From NCBI RefSeq assembly GCF_000513935.1, contig NZ_AZUY01000020.1, positions 29,918-93,917 on the forward strand: a stretch of 64,000 nucleotides of DNA, read 5' to 3'. Origin of the DNA: Mesorhizobium sp. WSM3626. GTDB lineage: Bacteria > Pseudomonadota > Alphaproteobacteria > Rhizobiales > Rhizobiaceae. Positions 59,287 to 64,000 of this stretch are shown here, one piece after another (position 1 is the first letter of the stretch; every line of letters starts with the position of its first letter). The translations under genes were made by a program, and so were the position numbers. Under the pieces are notes generated by a model that saw only the letters and a program-made list of their open reading frames with translations, was not told where the DNA came from and searched no databases.

Positions 59287-60231
59287 TTATGGTTGTATTG
59301 CCTCTTTTATGGATGAAATCTCTTTTTGTAAGTCGGCAACCCTGGAGGAAACTTCATTTATATCGGATCGCGTACCAAAATAGAATGATGCCCAAAGGCC
59401 AGCGATAGTCAATATTGTGATTAAGACGCCGGCTGAGTTTACGTTCCTTGAAAAATCCGACGATTTCTTCGCCTCTAGCGCTTGTTTTGACGCCAATTCG
59501 GCATCTCGAGCAGCCTTGTTTGCCGAATCTTCTGCTTTTGTCGCGCTATCCGGAATGGAGCTTCGGATGCCGATAGGAAGTCTATCAAGGTTAAACTGTC
59601 TCGAAGCCTTCAAAATGAACTTTCTTATATCCCAATGCTGTCGTTCTGTCTCCCTTAGGGGTATACGCCCGAGATCGTTGTCGGACGTCGTCTTGGTGAA
59701 CTCGACCCAAATCAATCCCTCGTCTAATGGAATCTCGTAATCTTCATTTGTTAGATTGTGCAATGGGATGCAAAGCTTTCCCCAGTAACCGGGGTCGACC
59801 AACGGGCCTGTTCCTAACAGAAGACCTCTGTGAACGTGCATAATCTGAAGATTAAATCTAACTGCAATATTTCGTGGAAGCCGAAAATCAAGATCGCATT
59901 CTACAAATACGATTGAGTTTGCCTTAACGAGAAGGGGTTTTTCTACTTGAAGGATGTTAACAAATTCGTTGCTGTCTTTCGGAAATACATACGCGCAATC
60001 ACCTATGCGTCCTTCATAAGAAGCCTTCTTGAGCCGAGATCGGTTCCCTCCGCCAATACAAAATGGCGAAATTAGACCGGTCTTTTCGACATATCTCTTA
60101 ATGTCGGACGCCGATAGCAGCGAGGGTGGAATATCAGTGAAAGTATCCTTTTCTCCCCTATAATTGTTTGCTAGCCCCTCAGCGCGCTGGCGGGATACTA
60201 TTTCTCGTACAACATCATCATCGAAGTCCAT
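59287..60231 (-). CDS. Membrane-anchored dCTP-deaminase/dUTPase-fold protein
   Basis: A 314-residue protein. Residues about 30-200 match the dCTP deaminase/dUTPase fold (LLSASDIKRYVEKTGLISPF, FRLPRNIAVRFNLQIMHVHRGLLLGTGPLVDPGYWGKLCIPLHNL). The SSxxR and catalytic Glu of dCTP deaminase are not seen: CIPLHN stands where IVLEFYN would be. After that come a Lys/Ala-rich helix likely to be coiled coil (about 215-255), a transmembrane helix (VLITILTIAGLWASFYFG, about 268-286) and a short coiled-coil tail. It is likely a membrane-tethered nucleotide binder, possibly a sensor. It overlaps the PurZ-like gene by 14 bases. Confidence 0.75.
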   Translation of the reverse strand: MDFDDDVVREIVSRQRAEGLANNYRGEKDTFTDIPPSLLSASDIKRYVEKTGLISPFCIGGGNRSRLKKASYEGRIGDCAYVFPKDSNEFVNILQVEKPLLVKANSIVFVECDLDFRLPRNIAVRFNLQIMHVHRGLLLGTGPLVDPGYWGKLCIPLHNLTNEDYEIPLDEGLIWVEFTKTTSDNDLGRIPLRETERQHWDIRKFILKASRQFNLDRLPIGIRSSIPDSATKAEDSANKAARDAELASKQALEAKKSSDFSRNVNSAGVLITILTIAGLWASFYFGTRSDINEVSSRVADLQKEISSIKEAIQP

Positions 60232-61276
60232 TCGAACGCCCGTGTATCTGTGCTGTGGTTAAATTGATCGGAGAAAAGCCGTACCAATCCACTCGTCGGT
60301 TGATCTTATTTTCCACATCCCGAATAAAGCGTGAGAGGTCACTATTCGAATTTTGAAGATCCGTCTCTGCTCCTACGTAGTCGAGATGATTCATTACGAG
60401 CGTCGTTGGGTGGTTGGCAGCAAGTGCTCGAATGACTAGCTCTGGATCAAATTTCCCCACGCGGCGCCGTTTGTTGGTTACGGTAGTATACTCAGTGATG
60501 TCATACTTTTTTTCAGTTCTTTCGGCGATCGCATTCCAACTCGTTTCGTCGACCAAAGGTCCGGATTCGCCAGCGACTCTTATTGGGTAGGATCTGATTA
60601 CCATCGTTACGTCATCTACGTCTAACGGGCTCAGTCCTGCTTCGGAGAGCGCTCCGGCCGCCGTCGTAGTGCGAGCCGTCGCCTTGGGCCAATAGCCTCC
60701 ATCAAGGAGTGAAAGGCCGAAGCCCTGAGTGCCTTCAATTACTATGCGCTCTCCTCGATTGAGTTTATCTCTAAGGACTGTTGTGCAGTCGCGGATGAGC
60801 CTGTGAAGGGGGGCGAAATCTGCGGCGCCAACCGAAACTAGAGGAAAATTTGTAGCCCCGCGCGCCACCGAGGCCATAACGGCTCCGCCCACGCCAGAGC
60901 CTGTAGAACCCAATGACCCAATTATGCCTGCTTCTTGCTCCCAAGTCCGATGTTCCCTAGTAATAATACGGGCATTCGGGCTTATGAAGATCCGGCGTTT
61001 AGGATATTTCAGCGCATCGATCTCATAAAGTAGTACATCGATATCGATATAAGAGCCCGCTGGAAAGACAACATCTACGTTGCGATCAATGCACCCTGCA
61101 GGCAACTGCCTGAGCGCCCATTTCTTCCCAGCACGATCGTATCCGGTGTGGCCGGAGTTCGGCCCACCGACCCTGACTACGGTAACGGGGCCGTCACTGC
61201 GTCTTGCAATTTCAAGGGCGATCTTCCCTTTCCCTTCGGAGCCGAATTGGCCGCCGATTACGATGGAAACTGGCAT
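60218..61276 (-). CDS. purZ: PurZ-like adenylosuccinate synthetase homologue
   Basis: A 352-residue P-loop synthetase, much shorter than housekeeping PurA (about 430). The P-loop reads QFGSEGKGK, with Ser at the place of PurA's catalytic Asp (GDEGKGK). Further matches to phage PurZ are NSGHT, AGSYIDI, GSLGSTGSG, IEGTQGFGLSLL, YPIRVAGESG and YTTVTNKRRRVGKF. PurZ makes N6-succino-2-amino-dAMP from dGMP and aspartate, the precursor of 2-aminoadenine (Z) in phage DNA. The host role here is unknown. It overlaps the fusion gene upstream by 19 bases and the next gene by 14. RBS AGGAAAGC. Confidence 0.8.
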   Translation of the reverse strand: MPVSIVIGGQFGSEGKGKIALEIARRSDGPVTVVRVGGPNSGHTGYDRAGKKWALRQLPAGCIDRNVDVVFPAGSYIDIDVLLYEIDALKYPKRRIFISPNARIITREHRTWEQEAGIIGSLGSTGSGVGGAVMASVARGATNFPLVSVGAADFAPLHRLIRDCTTVLRDKLNRGERIVIEGTQGFGLSLLDGGYWPKATARTTTAAGALSEAGLSPLDVDDVTMVIRSYPIRVAGESGPLVDETSWNAIAERTEKKYDITEYTTVTNKRRRVGKFDPELVIRALAANHPTTLVMNHLDYVGAETDLQNSNSDLSRFIRDVENKINRRVDWYGFSPINLTTAQIHGRSNGLR

Positions 61277-63135
61277 CTGCTTTCCTTAATCTGCGCGGCG
61301 AGTTCCGCCGCCCACGGATCGATTTCGTCTTTGCATCCCTCGTTCGGGAACACATAATGCGCCAGAGAACGCATGGATTCTACCTGGCTTTCAACATCTG
61401 AGTTGGCCACAGCATCGAAATCTTTATCGGAACTGCGGGCTAAATATCTCTGTCGGCGCTTGCCCTCGTCCGCGTCAACGAAGATATGGACGTAACTTCC
61501 GCCGGAACGTTCGGCAAGGAATGCGTGATCTTCGGGAAACCGGAGCCCATCTACGACAATGGCTGACGCCTCGCCGACTCGCGAAAGTGTGCGCTCAGCC
61601 AACCATGTCTGCCGGCCGGTTCGATTGATCTCGCTGCCAAGTGCTTGTCGATGCTTTCTGTCGAGTGGTTGACCCTGAGCCCGCAACTCATCATCGATAA
61701 CTAGGCTGAAACGCGTATAGGCAAAGCCCATTTTCTCAAGCGTTCTCGCCATTGTCGTCTTGCCGGCAGCAATCGGCCCGCTAATGCCAATGATGAAGGG
61801 ATGGGTTTTCCCGTCGAGCTTCGGGACTATCAACGGCGGCTCCTCGGATGTTCCTAAAGCTTCAACAAGACCTGCCCAGTGAAACGAGCCGACTAGGGCT
61901 GAGGTAATGGCGTCAAGTTCATCATGCGAGGCGCTGCTTAGGTCGCCGATCACGCCGAAATCCGTGAGACCCAGTTTCAACCATTCGACACCGGCGCCCT
62001 TTCTCGGAATGCGCATAATATCCTGCGCCGCGCCAGGGTAGCTTTCAATGACCGGAACGCCCAGCCTTCGAAGCGACCTAGCAAGGCGAATCCCTCGGGC
62101 CGTCAGTTTCTGCATGCTAGGCAGCAGACAAGGATAGACATTGACGCCGCGCCTCTTCAGTTCGCGCTCGCATTCGCGCATAATACCAAAGCGCACTCTA
62201 CCCGGGTCGCTATCCTCAACACTTGTTCGCCCTGCGGGAAGACATAGTGGGGAGTCTATTGAAACCAAATCTGGATGACTGCTGAGCGTGTGCTGGAGGA
62301 TTTCCTCGTCGGTGAAGACGGTCTTGAAGGAAGCCTCTTTGCCGTTCAGCAAACACCAGCCAGACCCCCGAGCCTCTGAGCCCGTCAGGTCAATTCCAAC
62401 CACGCGGGCGCCTTCCGCCAGGCTACCTCCAAGCAACTGATCAAAATCGGGGGCTGACGAAAGGTCGGCTGCGGCGGTGCCGAATTGCGGAATGTCGATC
62501 CACCCCGCTGGCGCTGCCCAGTCCTTAAAGACAGGGCGGCTTAGGAACAGGTCCGGTTCGATCCCCAGCCTGTCGATCACGTGGTCGAAGATGGCACCCA
62601 TGGCCGCGATATCGGCGCGATTGTATCGGACAAGGGTTTCCAATGCGGCTATGTCCCCGCGGAGATAGCGATGCCATAGCAAGACTGCGGCAAATCCATC
62701 GACATTCGCAATCTCGCCTCGCAGCGCAACCGCAAGTTCTCTCTCAATTGCCTTTTGGCCTCCCGTGAGAGCTACCCGGCGGCAAAGATACATCAGGTCA
62801 ATGTGATGCGGGGGCAGCGTAACGTCCGGGAACTCCTGTCGGATGAAGCGCTGGTCAAACCGAATGCCATTGAATGTCACCAGGGCGAGCGCCTCCTTGG
62901 CATCCTCCACCAGTCTCTGATGACTCTCGCCTTTAATCATCGTGGAGGCGCGGCCACCAATTGACCAACCAACGACGGTAATCTCGTCGTAGTGATGACT
63001 CAGACCGGTTGTCTCAATGTCGAGAAACAGCACGCGCTCGGGATACTGACTGCAAAGCGCAAGCTGCTCTTTCAGCCGCAACGGCAACTGAGGTCTGCGC
63101 TCGCTAGTCGAGGCTCTTGGTGCGCGGGCCAGCAT
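61258..63135 (-). CDS. Exonuclease-DUF429-P-loop kinase fusion protein
   Basis: A 625-residue protein with three parts. Residues about 30-190 are a DnaQ-like RNase H-fold exonuclease (Asp39 and Glu41 in FLDIETTGLS, Asp94 in FNGIRFDQRF, Asp175 in YNRADI; complete DEDD set). Residues about 244-425 are DUF429 (VVGIDLTGSEARGSGW, SIDSPLCLP, RECERELKRRGVNVYPCLLPSM, VIESYPGAAQDIMRIPRK). Residues about 445-615 are a nucleotide-kinase-like P-loop domain (GPIAAGKT 453-460; VVDGLRFPEDHAFL). Such a fusion was not recognised from any known family. It is the first gene of the island operon. A likely activity is turnover or phosphorylation of a nucleotide freed by the exonuclease, but this is inference. Confidence 0.75.
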   Translation of the reverse strand: MLARAPRASTSERRPQLPLRLKEQLALCSQYPERVLFLDIETTGLSHHYDEITVVGWSIGGRASTMIKGESHQRLVEDAKEALALVTFNGIRFDQRFIRQEFPDVTLPPHHIDLMYLCRRVALTGGQKAIERELAVALRGEIANVDGFAAVLLWHRYLRGDIAALETLVRYNRADIAAMGAIFDHVIDRLGIEPDLFLSRPVFKDWAAPAGWIDIPQFGTAAADLSSAPDFDQLLGGSLAEGARVVGIDLTGSEARGSGWCLLNGKEASFKTVFTDEEILQHTLSSHPDLVSIDSPLCLPAGRTSVEDSDPGRVRFGIMRECERELKRRGVNVYPCLLPSMQKLTARGIRLARSLRRLGVPVIESYPGAAQDIMRIPRKGAGVEWLKLGLTDFGVIGDLSSASHDELDAITSALVGSFHWAGLVEALGTSEEPPLIVPKLDGKTHPFIIGISGPIAAGKTTMARTLEKMGFAYTRFSLVIDDELRAQGQPLDRKHRQALGSEINRTGRQTWLAERTLSRVGEASAIVVDGLRFPEDHAFLAERSGGSYVHIFVDADEGKRRQRYLARSSDKDFDAVANSDVESQVESMRSLAHYVFPNEGCKDEIDPWAAELAAQIKESRCQFPS

Positions 63136-63301
63136 CAGATAAAGTCCCAGTGAGTTCGCGGGGTGTGAATTGGCTTGAGCGAGGTCGCCACCGCCGGTGT
63201 ATCATGCGCCACCACGCTCTCTCTTGGCCGAACTAGTGGCACCTCATGCTCCGCTTCTTGCCCCGCACCAGGCTAGCTCGATTAGGCGCTTTTGGCGATA
63301 A

Positions 63302-63652
63302 TTGGCGATTCGTTATACAGAGGATATTCGATTGGCTCGTGACATGCACGGTGACCACTTGAAGCGGAAGAAAACGAAAATCAGGGTAGGGAATTACGAC
63401 ATAACGATCGAGTCGATTATGGACAAAACGTCGCGTCTTCATGACTACGGCTTTAATCGCTCCACATGGCATCGAGGCGCGAACCTGATGCGACGTCTCG
63501 GCTCCGATCGCGCATTGGAGCTTATGGATGCAAGAGCTGACCGGGCACTCGCAAGTGGGCACTTGGCAACGTGCCACAAATGGCGTGATCTTATGGCCGT
63601 TATACACGCGATCGAGAGTGACGAGCCTCAGCCCACCGACAGGGTGCACTGA
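63302..63652 (+). CDS. Hypothetical small helical protein
   Basis: A protein of up to 116 residues (ATG 63302; ATG 63344 gives 102). The C-terminal part (GANLMRRLGSDRALELMDARADRALASGHLATCHKWRDLMAVIHAIES) resembles a motif found in many short alphaproteobacterial proteins of unknown function. The N terminus is basic. It is divergent from the fusion gene; 166 bases separate them and no clear promoter element was recognised. Confidence 0.55.
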   Translation: MAIRYTEDIRLARDMHGDHLKRKKTKIRVGNYDITIESIMDKTSRLHDYGFNRSTWHRGANLMRRLGSDRALELMDARADRALASGHLATCHKWRDLMAVIHAIESDEPQPTDRVH

Positions 63653-63659
63653 AGTTGCG

Positions 63660-64000
63660 CTATGAGCCAGATACGGGCTCTACCGACCAGGAAGCTCCCT
63701 TTCCACCCAACAGCACAATGAGTTCCTTACAAAGGCGCCGAAGTCCTTCGTCGATCCGCCAAGGAGGATTGCAAATGACCAGACCGCTGCCGGCTAGAAC
63801 GACACCGTCTCGCCGGTAAGGGCAGAGTTCAGCTCGGAGAACGTTTGTAAATCCGGCTTCAAGAGATGAATGGGCGATGCGGTCTCCGACTATCTTATCT
63901 TTTATGGGATACCAAACTGCGTAAATTCCCGTTGCCCACTTGCGGAATCCAGTCTGAAGCGCAATTGCGATCTGCTCAATTTCGTCCTGCCGTTCGAATG
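63660..64000 (-). CDS. rlmJ: 23S rRNA (adenine-2030-N6)-methyltransferase RlmJ, C-terminal part
   Basis: The minus strand from the window edge to a TAG at 63660-63662 is open and encodes about 112 residues: FERQDEIEQIAIALQ, TGIYAVWYPIKDK, LRAELCPYRRD and SGLVICNPPWRIDEGLRRL, where NPPW is the catalytic loop of N6-adenine methyltransferases. The order fits RlmJ, which methylates A2030 of 23S rRNA. The N terminus lies outside the window. The A/T-richer codons mark it as an island copy, so the genome may also have a standard rlmJ. Confidence 0.8.
   Translation of the reverse strand, partial: FERQDEIEQIAIALQTGFRKWATGIYAVWYPIKDKIVGDRIAHSSLEAGFTNVLRAELCPYRRDGVVLAGSGLVICNPPWRIDEGLRRLCKELIVLLGGKGASWSVEPVSGS

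Larger units (their letters stand above)
58520..64000. other. A/T-richer accessory island (extends beyond the window)
   Basis: From about 58.5 kb the sequence has many more A/T-rich codons and fewer GC-rich third positions than the rest, and gene content shifts to nucleotide-metabolism and unknown genes in one overlapping operon. No integrase, tRNA or flanking repeat is visible, so the boundary is set by composition only. Confidence 0.6.

Noticed and set aside
60218..61276. Housekeeping PurA as an explanation of the synthetase
   Set aside because: About 80 residues shorter, Ser in place of the P-loop Asp, and located in an A/T-richer accessory operon.
63136..63301. tRNA gene or attachment site at the island
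   Set aside because: No cloverleaf, GTTCGA-type T-loop or flanking direct repeat could be found here or at 58.3-58.5 kb.

Overview
The window looks like chromosome of a Mesorhizobium-type alphaproteobacterium (Rhizobiales). Reasons: high G+C coding bias, a DUF680 small exported protein, a BA14K protein, a SyrA/ExoX-like membrane peptide, a BacA/BclA-like peptide transporter and several EcfG/RpoE2-type promoters (GGAAC-N16/17-CGTT). Identification rests on gene content read by eye, not on a database search. No rRNA, tRNA, CRISPR array or insertion sequence was seen.

Layout. 0.1-12 kb: scattered metabolic and regulatory genes (alpha/beta hydrolase, exonuclease III, sulfotransferase, two GST-like proteins, an HtrA-like protein without its catalytic triad, LysR/SDR and MarR/cupin pairs, YdeI). 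A stress-promoter cluster at 3.6-4.05 kb includes a likely small RNA. 12-21 kb: a frameshifted glutamate-receptor-like channel gene, an ABC-F ATPase, small exported proteins, a flavin monooxygenase and plsY. 21-26 kb: a GlxA-type regulator beside a potBCDA-type polyamine ABC operon. 26-33 kb: htpG, a BacA/BclA-like exporter-importer, a HAD dehalogenase and an EamA transporter. 33-36 kb: a LysR gene whose 231-bp internal segment is repeated downstream as a dead fragment; between the copies lie two genes with EcfG-type promoters. 36-40 kb: a sugar ABC operon (ATPase, permease, binding protein) ending in a gluconate-5-dehydrogenase-like SDR. 40-47 kb: LysR/SDR, HxlR/YciI and NmrA-type redox genes. 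47-53 kb: a KamA-family aminomutase gene converging on a three-gene operon encoding a Pls/PosA-type NRPS, a GNAT acetyltransferase and a phosphopantetheinyl transferase. 54-58 kb: exported and stress-type small proteins.

From about 58.5 kb to the right edge the sequence is visibly more A/T-rich and carries an accessory island. Four minus-strand genes with overlapping or nearly touching ends encode (in transcription order) an exonuclease-DUF429-P-loop kinase fusion, a PurZ-like adenylosuccinate-synthetase homologue with Ser in place of the catalytic Asp, a membrane-anchored dCTP-deaminase/dUTPase-fold protein that seems to lack catalytic residues, and a conserved protein with a DPDNG motif. 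This nucleotide-centred operon is the best candidate for an undescribed system. A divergent small gene and an incomplete rlmJ follow.

Two themes cut across the window: general-stress-response promoters ahead of small exported or unknown genes, and interspersed short palindromic repeats between genes. Three single-base deletions in G-rich runs break two genes and could be real decay or assembly errors.
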